Assembly: GCA_020351835.1 (NCBI GenBank)
Contig: CP070669.1
Span: forward strand, 1,440,488-1,484,695
Reading direction: 5' to 3'
DNA from: Nitrospirota bacterium
Lineage (GTDB): Bacteria; Nitrospirota; Thermodesulfovibrionia; Thermodesulfovibrionales; BMS3Bbin05
Length of the DNA: 44,208 bases
Shown: piece by piece, positions 25,515 to 35,200 of the stretch
Position numbering within the stretch: position 1 is the stretch's first letter
Layout of the letters: each line of letters starts with the position of its first letter
The notes under the pieces: generated by a model
Told to the model about the DNA's origin: nothing
Seen by the model: only the letters and a program-made list of their open reading frames with translations
Databases searched by the model: none
Position numbers and translations under genes: made by a program

Positions 25515-27368
25515 TTAAAGCTCTATCTCTCCCACCTCTTCCTGATTTCCGATCTCAGGTGTCCTTTCCTCAGCAAGCTTAAACCTTGATACGTTGTTCA
25601 ATAGTGTCATGGACGTTGTAGAGAGCGAATCCGTGAGTTTCTTAGAATCGTCAATATATTTAAGCATCTGGAGAGATATCCTGTTAACCTCTTCCATAGC
25701 AAGAACAACCTTTTGCGTCAGATCACGTTGAGTCTGTGAAAGCCCGAATATCTCCTCAACGATACGGTTAGAGTCCTTGATCGAAGAGTCGATATCCCTG
25801 AACGCCAGACCTGTATCAGTCGATATCTTTGTCTGGTTCTCGACGTGATTTGTCTCTTCCTCAAGTGAGCTTGTAACTTCTCCAGCCTCTGTCTGAATAG
25901 CCTTAATAATTCCTGTAATGTCCTTCGTTGCCTTAGCGGACCTGTCTGCAAGTGACCTGATCTCCTCAGCGATAACAACGAATCCCTTGCCCTGCTCTCC
26001 GGCCCTTGCAGCTTCAATAGATGCGTTCATAGCAAGCATGTTAGTTCTTGATGCTATATCACCGATCAACTGAGAGATGCTTCCGATCTCAAGCATCTTC
26101 TCCGACAATGATTTCATTCTCTTGTTGATGGCCGAAACGGTTACCCTGATCAGCTGCATTCCCTCTATGGTCTGTATGACGAGCTTACCACCTTTCTTTG
26201 CCGCCTCTGCTGCTTTAGAGGTTATCTGCTGCGCTGCTCCGGCCTTATCACTGATGTTCATTGTCGCGTTCGATGATTCATCAACTGCTTCAGATGACTT
26301 CTTAACTTCTACCATCTGAACCTCTGAACCCTGCCCCATTCTGTCGAATATATCGATAAGGTTCCTGCTGTTAGAACCGACCATATCCGAGGCCCTTCTA
26401 ACGTCAACAAGCAGGTCGGTAACACCGTCGATCATGAGATTATAAGCATCAGCAAGAGACCCGAACACGTCCGCCGTGACAGGTGCTTTCTCAGAAAAGT
26501 CACCATCGGAAGCAGTTCCGAGGATATCGAGGAACTTCATAAGGTTCTCCTGTGTGCTTCTTCGCTCGGCATCGGTCTGGATATAAGCACGCAACCGGTT
26601 TATCGTTTCGTTAAAAACCGAAGCGATCTGGCCAAGCTCGTCACCAGCCCTAACCTTAACATCAGTGTCAACCTTACCTTCACCAACCGCTCTTATTCCT
26701 CTCATGAGTGCTCCGAGAGAACCTGTAATCCTTCTTGACACAAGAAATCCGACGACAAGACCTATGAATATAACGCTGCCGGAAACTATCGGAAGTATTC
26801 TGAACAGGTTCTGCTGGACAGTAAAGGCACTGCTACTGACGTCTTCTATACTGAGCAGAATATCCTCTTTTAGAGCTGCAGCATCGTTCTCAACTTCGGT
26901 TATGTGCGTTCTGTATGTATCAAAGGATTCCCTTATCTCATCGAATGCCCTCCCTCTGGAAAGTGCATCTTCCATTGGCTTGAAAGCCTCACGAGATGCG
27001 TTCAAGGTTACTTCCAGGTGATCGATCCTTTCTGCAAGGTCAGCGCTTGTCTCACCGAAGCTTATCTTAAAATTCTTCAGGATCTTATCAATATTACTGA
27101 AGTTATCCGAGACCCTGTTCCTATATTCGTTCCTCCTCTGAAGATCTCCAAGAGATGAATACAGGAAGAACTCTTTCTCATGCTTTCTTAATCTGGACAG
27201 TTCTGAGCTCAATGAGTCGGCAAGCCACGTCTGTGGGATCTCTTCCTCAACGATCGTCTTCATGAATTTACTGATACTAAAGATGCCATAGACACCTAGA
27301 CCTCCAACTACAAATGAAATGAATATGAGGAGCATTATTGTGCTCATTAATTTTGTTCTGATCGTCAT
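25515..27368 (-). CDS. methyl-accepting chemotaxis protein
   Basis: 617 residues. TM1 at about 10-30, a periplasmic helical-bundle sensor (about 33-185), TM2 at about 186-210, HAMP (about 210-262), and a cytoplasmic signalling domain with the conserved hairpin tip around residue 460 ([22 protein letters not shown]). It is a standard four-helix-bundle type receptor; the ligand is unknown. The C-terminus ([11 protein letters not shown]) lacks the NWETF-like CheR tether. GGAG lies 7 nt before the ATG. Probable receptor for the CheA/CheW encoded convergently just downstream. Confidence 0.94.
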   Translation of the reverse strand: MTIRTKLMSTIMLLIFISFVVGGLGVYGIFSISKFMKTIVEEEIPQTWLADSLSSELSRLRKHEKEFFLYSSLGDLQRRNEYRNRVSDNFSNIDKILKNFKISFGETSADLAERIDHLEVTLNASREAFKPMEDALSRGRAFDEIRESFDTYRTHITEVENDAAALKEDILLSIEDVSSSAFTVQQNLFRILPIVSGSVIFIGLVVGFLVSRRITGSLGALMRGIRAVGEGKVDTDVKVRAGDELGQIASVFNETINRLRAYIQTDAERRSTQENLMKFLDILGTASDGDFSEKAPVTADVFGSLADAYNLMIDGVTDLLVDVRRASDMVGSNSRNLIDIFDRMGQGSEVQMVEVKKSSEAVDESSNATMNISDKAGAAQQITSKAAEAAKKGGKLVIQTIEGMQLIRVTVSAINKRMKSLSEKMLEIGSISQLIGDIASRTNMLAMNASIEAARAGEQGKGFVVIAEEIRSLADRSAKATKDITGIIKAIQTEAGEVTSSLEEETNHVENQTKISTDTGLAFRDIDSSIKDSNRIVEEIFGLSQTQRDLTQKVVLAMEEVNRISLQMLKYIDDSKKLTDSLSTTSMTLLNNVSRFKLAEERTPEIGNQEEVGEIEL

Positions 27369-27424
27369 TACCTACTCCTTGTTGTTTAATGCTTTTATAA
27401 ATATATCACATAATCAATAAGATC

Positions 27425-27450
27425 TCTTTATAACTGTACATTTATAAAGA
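27425..27450. repeat. 9-bp inverted repeat upstream of the receptor gene
   Basis: TCTTTATAA (27425-27433) and TTATAAAGA (27442-27450) are exact inverted copies separated by 8 nt, about 57 bp before the receptor start. This could be an operator for the receptor gene or a weak hairpin after the gene at 27461. Confidence 0.4.
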
Positions 27451-27460
27451 TTATTACATA

Positions 27461-27901
27461 TTACTGCATTTTTTCAATAAATTCATTACATTTTTTGAGC
27501 AGCTCCTCCGCTTTACTCTCAGAAATGGTCAGTTTTACAAGCTTTTTGCATTCTGCCATCGCCGACCTGAGCTCAGGTGCCGAATCGGGAACCTTTTCAA
27601 GCTTACTTAATACCTTATCAGAGCTCTTTCCCAGAACTTCCTTTATTATTTTCAACAGCTCAGACTTCAAGCTTAATCTGTCATGACCTGAGGCTTTGCT
27701 TATATAGCCATCTGCCTCAAGAACACCGAGACTCTCTTCAATACCTGGCATCCCGTGCCCCTTTTCCTTGATACTGTTAATGTCAGACTTACCGTCGACA
27801 AGTATCAATACCCTCCTTTGATGCATTGGCACCTTATACTTACGTGTCTTGAGCTCCTCATGCCCTTTATCGGTCAAAACAAATATTACGCTCGAAGCCA
27901 T
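27461..27901 (-). CDS. small cytoplasmic protein with predicted winged-helix-like N-terminus
   Basis: 146 residues, no signal or membrane segment. The first 75 residues (VFVLTDKGHEELKTRKYKVPMHQRRVLILVDGKSDI, then GIEESLGVLEADGYI) look like a winged-helix or PATAN-tail module seen in hypothetical proteins of signalling loci, and resemble in style the C-terminal tail of the response regulator at 20330. The C-terminal half is helical and Lys/Glu-rich. It begins 2 nt after the upstream membrane protein gene, so the two form an operon. Function unknown. Confidence 0.7.
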   Translation of the reverse strand: MASSVIFVLTDKGHEELKTRKYKVPMHQRRVLILVDGKSDINSIKEKGHGMPGIEESLGVLEADGYISKASGHDRLSLKSELLKIIKEVLGKSSDKVLSKLEKVPDSAPELRSAMAECKKLVKLTISESKAEELLKKCNEFIEKMQ

Positions 27902-27903
27902 TT

Positions 27904-28203
27904 CTATTCAGATAGCTCCTTGATGATGTTAAATATCAGTTTGACGGTAATAACAACATATATAGCTCCAAAAAAGAAAATGAACCCTACTATCAATCTC
28001 AGAATATTCTCGGGTATCTTGCTGAAGAACGGAGTGGAAAGATAACCAACGGTAAACAATACGACCAGAGTAAGCAGAAAGTTCCATTTCTTTCCGATCA
28101 TTCCTCCAGGAACCCGTGCCTTGAGCGATACCACAAGGAAAAGGCAGTACAGCATTACCACAATAGCGGCGATACTTACGAAGAAAGAAATGTCGAAAAC
28201 CAT
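27904..28203 (-). CDS. small membrane protein, unknown function
   Basis: 99 residues from ATG 28203, chosen because GGGAGG (28215-28210 on the minus strand) lies 6 nt upstream. Three hydrophobic helices: about 5-26, 43-60 and 72-95, with a short basic loop between the first two. No family recognised. It heads a two-gene operon with the winged-helix-like protein and has a well-formed promoter. Confidence 0.7.
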   Translation of the reverse strand: MVFDISFFVSIAAIVVMLYCLFLVVSLKARVPGGMIGKKWNFLLTLVVLFTVGYLSTPFFSKIPENILRLIVGFIFFFGAIYVVITVKLIFNIIKELSE

Positions 28204-28241
28204 GACCAACCTCCCGGCATATGCATTAAGTTATAGTTTAG

Positions 28242-28269
28242 ATTATACACTAATCCCATGTTTTTTCAA
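28242..28269 (-). promoter_or_regulatory. sigma-70-like promoter of the small membrane protein operon
   Basis: On the minus strand TTGAAA (28269-28264), 16 bp, TATAAT (28247-28242). Transcription would start near 28235, about 32 nt before the gene. Confidence 0.65.
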
Positions 28270-28326
28270 GTCATCCTTATTATATACACATATAACCCTT
28301 TGTATTTACGTTTGAAATCTAAGTGG

Positions 28327-28644
28327 CTATTTCTCTATTATGTCATCGGCCCAGCTAAGAGCGGCAGATACAGTAGGGAAACCAATGGTACTGGTTAGCA
28401 GAATAATAGCATGATATATCTCCTCAGGCCTTGCCCCCTTTCCTAACGCTCTCCTGACGTGGCTATGCACCGAGCCTTCCGATCTTATAGCCACTGCAGC
28501 GGCCAGTTGTATAAGATGAGCCGTCTTCTCGTCTATTGGCCCCTGCGTCCTTAGTACTTCTCCAAGATTACCTACCGCGTTAAAAAAATCACCGAACCGT
28601 TCTCTGATCCTTTTATACTGCTCTGGTAATGAGCTTTCAGACAT
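28327..28644 (-). CDS. carboxymuconolactone decarboxylase (CMD/AhpD-like) family protein
   Basis: 105 residues, an all-helical CMD-fold protein. The family active-site helix is recognisable as IRSEGSVHSHVRRALGKGARPEEIYHAI, but the CxxC pair of AhpD-type peroxidase members is absent: the positions read Ser-x-x-Ser around GSVHSH. It therefore cannot use the AhpD disulfide chemistry; a decarboxylase-like or binding role is open. GGAGG is well placed before ATG 28644. It lies 36 nt after two selenodomain-associated transferases and is probably cotranscribed with them. Confidence 0.85.
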   Translation of the reverse strand: MSESSLPEQYKRIRERFGDFFNAVGNLGEVLRTQGPIDEKTAHLIQLAAAVAIRSEGSVHSHVRRALGKGARPEEIYHAIILLTSTIGFPTVSAALSWADDIIEK

Positions 28645-28680
28645 TTAGCTCCTCCTTTTTTAGGTTAAATACTTTAGGGA

Positions 28681-29274
28681 CTAAATAAGTCCTTTGTTAT
28701 GAACATCTTCTATAGTATCTACATCCTGTAGATACTCAGTATAAGCTATAGTGCGACCGAGCGACTCGGCAACTACTATTGTCTGTTGAAGAGTATGCGG
28801 TGAAGACCATTGTATATCTCTGAAGATAGCTTCCAATGGCTTCTTCATGCCTATGAGATAATATCCCCCGTCCAATGCCGGTCCGAACACCAGGTCATTA
28901 TGTTCAAGCATGGAAAAAGCATTCTCTACAATGCCACCAGTGAGGTCAGGTATGTCCACACCGACGAGAACTGTCTTACCGTAACCTCTGCCAATGACCT
29001 CCTCTATAGCCCTGAACATTCTTTCGCCAATATCTCCCTCCACCTGAGGAAATACATCAGATCCAAACATCTTAAAGTAACTATCAGCATTATATGGCGT
29101 GTAATTAATAATAGTATCGATCCCTGATAGACCACTCAGCCTGGATATTGTGTTATGCAATAACTTTTCGTAAAGACCCACTCTTTCCTGAGGAGACATT
29201 GATCCTGATAGCCTGGTCTTTACGGTATCCGGGTCCGGATACTTGGCCATTATGATCAACGCACTGTCGTTCAT
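28681..29274 (-). CDS. rSAM/selenodomain-associated transferase 1 (TIGR04282, DUF2064)
   Basis: 197 residues of nucleotidyltransferase/GT-A type. Diagnostic stretches: IIMAKYPDPDTVKTRL at the N-terminus (family: KxPxPGxVKTRL), VGVDIPDL near residue 97 and FGPALDGGYYLIGM near 128. Family members are usually encoded beside a radical SAM/selenodomain protein and have been linked to arsenosugar-type pathways, but that partner is not in this window. The ATG shares its first base with the stop of the upstream partner gene. Confidence 0.87.
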   Translation of the reverse strand: MNDSALIIMAKYPDPDTVKTRLSGSMSPQERVGLYEKLLHNTISRLSGLSGIDTIINYTPYNADSYFKMFGSDVFPQVEGDIGERMFRAIEEVIGRGYGKTVLVGVDIPDLTGGIVENAFSMLEHNDLVFGPALDGGYYLIGMKKPLEAIFRDIQWSSPHTLQQTIVVAESLGRTIAYTEYLQDVDTIEDVHNKGLI

Positions 29275-29969
29275 TACCTTACATCCTTATAACTTTTGAT
29301 CAGCGTTTCGGGAGAGACGTTCAGAATTGCGAACATCAATGCAAGCTTCCAATCCCTTAAAGTGGTATAGACAATGCCCTCTTCAAGCCACCTCCTCGGG
29401 GATGCATGCACCGGAGGCCTCAGGAATACGGGCCTGCCGGTCTTCTTTAACCTTCTTGATATGTCTATATCTTCCATCAACGGGATATCAGCAAATCCAC
29501 CCACATCTAAATAGAGTGATCTTAAAAAGAACATACCCTGATCTCCATAAGGGATCTTCGTTATCCACGACCTGATATTGGCGAACAGTTCCGTAACCCT
29601 GAAACAGAAGGCACTATGGTCGATCCTTAGATCGAAGGCACCATAGCCGGAAAGGCCGGAACCAAGGGCATGGCGAATCTGTTCCAGGGCATTGTCCGGA
29701 AGCATTGAATCTGCATGCAGTATCAGGATAGCTTCACAATTTGCGTTCTGAGCCCCTGCTCTTAATTGTGACCCCCTCCCTTTTTTTGAGGAAATCACGT
29801 TCCCTGTGAACTTTCTGGCTATATCTAGAGTTCCGTCGCTACTGCCCCCGTCTACCACAATTAGCTCATCTCCGGCGTCCATATTAAGAGAAGTTAGTGT
29901 CCGCTCAAGTACTTTTTCCTCGTTGTATGTAGGAACTACTATGGATATGTTGATATATTTACTGGTCAT
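29274..29969 (-). CDS. rSAM/selenodomain-associated transferase 2 (TIGR04283 glycosyltransferase)
   Basis: A GT2-like protein of about 231 residues: SIVVPTYNEE at the start, LIVVDGGSSDGTLDIA, then KGRGSQLRAGAQNANCEAILILHADSMLP carrying the metal-binding Asp, and DQGMFFLRSLYLDVGGF, all typical of TIGR04283. It is normally paired with the TIGR04282 protein, as here (1-nt overlap). ATG 29969 is preferred; TTG 29978 is in frame just upstream and neither has a good ribosome binding site. Confidence 0.87.
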   Translation of the reverse strand: MTSKYINISIVVPTYNEEKVLERTLTSLNMDAGDELIVVDGGSSDGTLDIARKFTGNVISSKKGRGSQLRAGAQNANCEAILILHADSMLPDNALEQIRHALGSGLSGYGAFDLRIDHSAFCFRVTELFANIRSWITKIPYGDQGMFFLRSLYLDVGGFADIPLMEDIDISRRLKKTGRPVFLRPPVHASPRRWLEEGIVYTTLRDWKLALMFAILNVSPETLIKSYKDVR

Positions 29970-30017
29970 GGTAGACAATTAGATTTTAACATGTCACTTA
30001 CTTTAGCGCATATTTTC

Positions 30018-30046
30018 TTGACAGATGGACTAATGTCTGGTATAAG
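30018..30046 (+). promoter_or_regulatory. sigma-70-like promoter of the ZIP transporter gene
   Basis: Consensus TTGACA (30018-30023), 17 bp, TATAAG (30041-30046). Start expected near 30053, followed by AGGAAG (30063-30068) and the ATG at 30074. Confidence 0.7.
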
Positions 30047-30073
30047 TTCTTCAACGATTCTAAGGAAGTGATA

Positions 30074-30886
30074 ATGACAGAGCTCCTTAAGGAATATAAT
30101 CCCGTTATACTGGCCCTTCTGGGTACAACATTCACATGGCTTATGACAGCCTTGGGAGCGGCCTGCGTTCTGTTCACTAAGACCATTAATAAAAAAGTGC
30201 TCGATTCGATGCTAGGTTTTGCCGCGGGCGTAATGATAGCGGCAAGTTGCTGGTCACTTTTGATCCCATCAATAGATATGGCATCAGAAATGGACGTTCC
30301 GGCCTGGGTGCCAGCTGCCGCGGGCTTTGTGTTCGGCGCAGTGTTCCTTAGGCTCGTAGACAGGCTCCTGCCTCATCTACATCTGGGCCTGCCAATAGAG
30401 GCTGCCGAAGGTATTAAAACAAGCTGGCAGAGAAGCACGCTGTTGATCCTTGCTATCACATTGCATAATATTCCTGAAGGTCTTGCTGTCGGTGTTGCCT
30501 TTGGAGCGGTAGCAGCAGACCTGCCCTCTGCATCTATGGGAGGTGCTATAGCTCTTGCTTTCGGTATCGGGATCCAGAACTTCCCCGAAGGAATGGCGGT
30601 CTCGATGCCTTTGAGAAGAGAGGGGCTTTCCCGCCTAAAAAGCTTCTGGTACGGCCAGCTGTCCGGGATGGTAGAACCGGTTGCAGGTGTCCTTGGTGCT
30701 GCGGCCGTTATCATAGCCCGCCCTATCCTTCCATACGCATTGAGCTTTGCAGCCGGTGCGATGATATTCGTGGTTGTCGAAGAACTGGTCCCCGAATCAC
30801 AACGAGAGGGAAACACCGACCTGGCCACGATGGGCACTATGATAGGCTTCACGGTTATGATGATACTTGACGTAGCTCTGGGCTGA
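30074..30886 (+). CDS. ZIP-family divalent metal transporter (GufA-like)
   Basis: 270 residues, about eight membrane helices. The metal-binding helices carry HNIPEGLAVGVAFG (about 130) and QNFPEGMAVSMPL (about 167), the ZIP signature pair, the second with Gln-Asn in place of His-Asn as in GufA-type members. EELVPESQ near residue 238 is also conserved. It would import zinc, iron or a related metal across the inner membrane; the metal is undetermined. Start fixed by AGGAAG 5 nt before ATG 30074. It converges on the flavodoxin gene with 3 nt between and no terminator. Confidence 0.92.
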   Translation: MTELLKEYNPVILALLGTTFTWLMTALGAACVLFTKTINKKVLDSMLGFAAGVMIAASCWSLLIPSIDMASEMDVPAWVPAAAGFVFGAVFLRLVDRLLPHLHLGLPIEAAEGIKTSWQRSTLLILAITLHNIPEGLAVGVAFGAVAADLPSASMGGAIALAFGIGIQNFPEGMAVSMPLRREGLSRLKSFWYGQLSGMVEPVAGVLGAAAVIIARPILPYALSFAAGAMIFVVVEELVPESQREGNTDLATMGTMIGFTVMMILDVALG

Positions 30887-30889
30887 TCC

Positions 30890-31483
30890 TTACCCTCTTC
30901 CCTTAATGAACTGCATGGTAACCTCTGCTACCCTCTTCCCATACATTTCTGCCGTCTCTATATCACCTTTAGCAGGAGTATCTGGCGGATTTACCTGGAA
31001 ACTTGATGCCATTGGTCCTATGAAGGACCCAACCCTGTTGTGGGCGTTTGGGCCCGGACCCTCTATGCTGTTCATTGCATCCATGTCGTTCTGGGAAGGG
31101 AACATTCCGGTGCCAACCCAGATCATCCCATGCTGCATCGCGAAGACCTGTATCCCCTGCAATGTATTTAATTTATCACCCGAAAATGAGCTTGAGTTCG
31201 TAAATCCTCCGGCTATTTTATCCTTCCAGGCTGATGCAAACCACTTCTTGACCGATGCTTCCATAAACTGTTTCATTCCGGCAGCAATATTACCCATGTA
31301 TGTGGCCGAGCCGAATATGATAGCATCGGCATCGTCCAGAGCATCAATACTTTTCACTGCCTCCTCCGCAGTCATCATTCCGGCTTCAATTCCATCCACT
31401 GTAGATGCTCCCTTTGCCACAGCTTCAGCCATAAGCTTCGTGTGACCATATGTACTATGATATACGACCGCTAACTTTCCCAT
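30890..31483 (-). CDS. WrbA-like NAD(P)H:quinone oxidoreductase / flavodoxin-fold protein
   Basis: 197 residues, a flavodoxin-fold FMN protein. The FMN phosphate loop is VVYHSTYGHTKLMAEAV (residues 5-21), followed by GSATYMGNIAAGMKQFME and FTNSSSFSGDKLNTLQ, as in WrbA, which reduces quinones by two electrons. Strong AGGAGG before ATG 31483. It follows the DUF3047 gene by 23 nt on the same strand, so both probably come from the promoter at 32160-32188. It differs from E. coli WrbA in its C-terminal half, so the electron donor and acceptor are not certain. Confidence 0.87.
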   Translation of the reverse strand: MGKLAVVYHSTYGHTKLMAEAVAKGASTVDGIEAGMMTAEEAVKSIDALDDADAIIFGSATYMGNIAAGMKQFMEASVKKWFASAWKDKIAGGFTNSSSFSGDKLNTLQGIQVFAMQHGMIWVGTGMFPSQNDMDAMNSIEGPGPNAHNRVGSFIGPMASSFQVNPPDTPAKGDIETAEMYGKRVAEVTMQFIKGRG

Positions 31484-31506
31484 ATTTCCTCCTTTTTTTA
31501 TTAGCG

Positions 31507-32154
31507 CTAAAACCCGCTAATCTTAATATTGTCATAGAACGCTGTAGCTGTCTCCCCTGTATCATCAGAATCCGTCATTATTGCTATAGCGCCTACTTTG
31601 GTCGGCTCTTTACCAAATACCATCTTATAATCCTCATATACATTCCTGCTCTCACTTACCCACCTCCCGGTGTTATCATCTCCGCTCTCTACAGCTATCA
31701 TTACAGTCCCGGAGTGATAAGCATTAGGCAGATACTCTCCGATAGGAAGTCTGCTTGACCATATGTAGTTTATGCTCTTTGTCAGAGGCTTGAACCAGTG
31801 AGGGAATATGACATATATTCTCGCCGGATAATCATCACCACTTTTAACCCGCGCATCACCCTTTATATAAATATTGCTTACTTTCCATTCCCAGGATAGC
31901 ATGGGATAATCCTTGAGTTCGTAACTCCTCCTGAATATTAGCCCCGAGGCAGAACTCTGACTGTAGGCCTTAAGGACATTGCCCTTCTCGAAGCTTTCGA
32001 CAGTGTAATCTACATGGCCCCTGAAATCCTTTCTTTCCCATGCAGGGTTTAACCCATCCTCGAAGTCATCTATTACAATGGTATCGGCATAACCTGATGG
32101 TATCATCATGGCCAAGATCGCAATACACAATATGAGCCTCATGGCAACATTCAT
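31507..32154 (-). CDS. DUF3047 exported protein
   Basis: 215 residues from ATG 32154. A signal peptide (MNVAMRLILC to SGYA, about 1-23) is followed by a beta-rich domain: IDDFEDGLNPAWERKDF, then LSWEWKV and YPARIYVIFP, the hallmarks of DUF3047, whose biochemical role is unknown; the fold is probably a jelly-roll related to carbohydrate-binding modules. Start selection rests on the signal peptide and on a promoter whose -10 box ends 5 nt before this ATG; no ribosome binding site is visible, so the mRNA is probably leaderless. First gene of an operon with the flavodoxin. Confidence 0.85.
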   Translation of the reverse strand: MNVAMRLILCIAILAMMIPSGYADTIVIDDFEDGLNPAWERKDFRGHVDYTVESFEKGNVLKAYSQSSASGLIFRRSYELKDYPMLSWEWKVSNIYIKGDARVKSGDDYPARIYVIFPHWFKPLTKSINYIWSSRLPIGEYLPNAYHSGTVMIAVESGDDNTGRWVSESRNVYEDYKMVFGKEPTKVGAIAIMTDSDDTGETATAFYDNIKISGF

Positions 32155-32159
32155 ACTGA

Positions 32160-32217
32160 ATAATACAATGTATCTGATCAAAAGTTAAGTGACCTTGGTT
32201 ACACTTTTCAGTATAAT
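32160..32217. promoter_or_regulatory. back-to-back divergent promoters
   Basis: Minus strand: TTAACT (32188-32183), 17 bp, TATTAT (32165-32160), 5 nt before the DUF3047 ATG. Plus strand: GTGACC (32189-32194), 17 bp, TATAAT (32212-32217), start near 32224. The two -35 boxes are immediately adjacent, so only one polymerase could occupy the region at a time. Confidence 0.65.
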
Positions 32218-32253
32218 CAAAGTATATGAACCATATAAGACCTGGATGTTCAC

Positions 32254-35200
32254 ATGGACCTCTGCTCACTTGATTACCTTATAGGGACCCTTGCTACTGC
32301 TTACAAGGGGATGGTCACATCTCTTGTAGCTAAGGATTTCTGTATCTCTTCCTCAGGGAAAACTACATCATTTAAAGGGACCGTTATCTCCTTACCTGAA
32401 GATGGATACATTATGACGCTAATGCAAGGTGGCAGGGAGATAGGCAGAACACGGTTAAATAAAGGCTATTTCGAGCTATATACCGACGTCAGTATCGACG
32501 ATATGTCAGGCAACGTTCAACTTGATCTTATCAGGTCAGGAAGGCATATAGGCACATTTCTTTTGAAAAGAGAAGCTGCCGGTGGACAGTATGCATCCGC
32601 GTTTGAGATATCAGAAGAGCTCAGAGATTACAACTTTCGGGCCATGAACGATGCTTTGAAGGATAAAAAGGGGCTTCAGGAGAAGGGAGAGAACATAATT
32701 ACATCAGTTATGTCATCAAAAAAGGATTGGAAACTGCTATCTGATTCGATCAATACCTTCGCAAGGGACCTTTTCTGGACCGACATAGACATATTTAAGA
32801 GATGGTACATATTCATAGTGCGTTACTCGGCACTTTCAGCGGTCTATGCTGACCGATCCTTCAGAAGCAAGGCTATCTCGAACTTCCTGTCCCTTATAGA
32901 ACTACCTGCCGAACATGAAATAAAAGAGGAACTGCTGGGCTTTATGGCCGACCAGTGGGCATCGGTACTTTCTTTAACAAGGATAGATGTATCACCAAAG
33001 CTGAAAGGTTTCCTGAAGGTTCTGGGGTCAATAAACAAAAAGCTTCCGGACCATGACATTGGCCCGGCATTGGCTTCGGTCAGGGACTCGGTTCGTACAG
33101 CTATCGAAGAAACATCTTTTATTGGCAAGCAAGCGACGGATACCCTGATGGCAACAGTAAATGAAAAGGAATTTGCCTCTTTAATGCTATTTACACATAT
33201 TAATGCGGATAGGGTCCTCAAAGATATAAAAAAACTCCCCGAGGACACAGCTACTGGCATCCAGGAATTGAGCAAGATAGATCCATTGATGTTCGACCAG
33301 GGAGAGAAAATAAGGATGCTTCTTGTCCCCCTCAGGGAACATATATCATACATGTCATCCGATAAAATCTCGATCTTACTGGAAGAAGTGTCCAGAATAT
33401 CTATCACCACAACTCCTGACGTTTACAAGTCTGCACTGACCCTTTTGCTGAACATTATTGAGGGATTGGCAGATAAAGGTGACTTCGAACGCATAACGAT
33501 CCTTCTGGAGTTCCTTGGGGCAACTGATGACGTTATAAAGGATGATATAATGTTCGACCAGCGCCTAGTAGAGACCATACTTAAGAGTAACAATGACAGT
33601 CTTCTTTCTTTATACTCATCCATCCTTACGCAGATATTTGTTCCTCCACCATCTATAACCGGATATTCTGGTCAGACATGGGCAGAGATAGCCGATCCAA
33701 TGCATTTTAAGCGAATAAAGGGATTTATGATGGTCACATGTGTCTCACCCGATAAGATGAAAGCCGTGCTTTATCACCTTATAGCAAATCTGTTCATAAG
33801 CGGTGTCTTCATCCCTGATGACAGATTGTTTCAGCGGGATATAACACAATATCTTAATACAGTAACAATCACGGACGACTTCCTTGACCATTACCTTCTT
33901 CTGCAGAAGTTTCCGGTCTACTTTCATGAGGTAGGTGCTTCGGGCAGGATAAGAGAACTTTCTACAGAGATAGATTCCTGGGGGAACGATCCGGTCATTT
34001 ATTTCCTTCGTAAACAGGTCCATGTCAATGCAAGCAGTCTGAACATAGAGCTGATCGAGAAGATAATCTCTTCATGGGCTTTGAACGACAAAAGTATCCT
34101 CTTAGGTTCATTACCCGACGAGATATACGATTCGGTCGATACTGACCTTTTAAATTCATATTCACAGGCTCTCAAGCAAGTTCTTACAGAGAACGGAGTA
34201 TTATCAGATGGTGGTCTCCAGATAAAGAATATATTCAATATATCCGATGATGCCATCAAAAGGTCTGTCATTGATATCGAAGCCCCTGGTGAGGTAAAAG
34301 AGAAGATAATGCTGTTATTCAAGATATATAAAGGTCTTGTAGGCAAATACTCTCATGTAAGCGTAAAAGATGAGAGGGGCGAAGACAGGTCTTCATCACT
34401 TGCAGGTTATATCAATAAACTAAGACAGCTGAAAGCAATATTCATATCTCCTCAAAGAACTGAAGCTAAAGAATCGTTCTATTTTAAAAGGCACATCGCA
34501 TTTGGCATTCCATCGGTCATAGGCTCTTATAGTGAACCGAAGTTTGACTCGTTCGGAGAGTTCCTGAAAACTGAGGATCTCACAAGAGTCCTGCTGGAAG
34601 AGATGATATCCGAGATAGACGGTCTCGGGGACAGGGCAACTACTGATAACATTATTTCATGGCTTGACTCTCTGGGTACGTATCATGAGCTGTTCGAGCT
34701 GCACGGAATGTCAAATCCTGTGGTCAATGAATTGATAGATATCTTGACCGGTAACATCCTTTATCTTTCACAGATCGTTGATCTTCTCAGGAGCTGGCAG
34801 AGGGAACTGACATGGATGGTAGAAATGTTATACAGGCGTTTTCATGATCCTTTGATAAATGTCCTTATACGATATCCTGCCGATAAACTTCCAGCCTCAC
34901 TCTCTAAGATAGAAGGCGATGGTGAGCAATTCATTAACAGGGCCGCCGATACGATAATGAGAGACATATTGAACGGCATAACGGGATTTGAGGAACTTGA
35001 CCGCCTTCTGAACAGCCTGGTCAGGTGCATTGGAAGAAAGATAGATACAGGCGATGACATACAGATATCCTCTGGCGGCAACATTAGCCATTCAAAAGAT
35101 GTCATTTACTTTGATGAGTTATCTCACAAAGAGGTCTCCAGGCTTTCACCGGTTCTAGGAAGCAAAGCGAAGAACCTGATATTGCTTTTCAATAAAGGAC

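Noticed and set aside
32226-32273. 15-codon frame as a genuine gene
   Set aside because: It has no ribosome binding site and no recognisable product; kept only as a possible regulatory leader in the findings.
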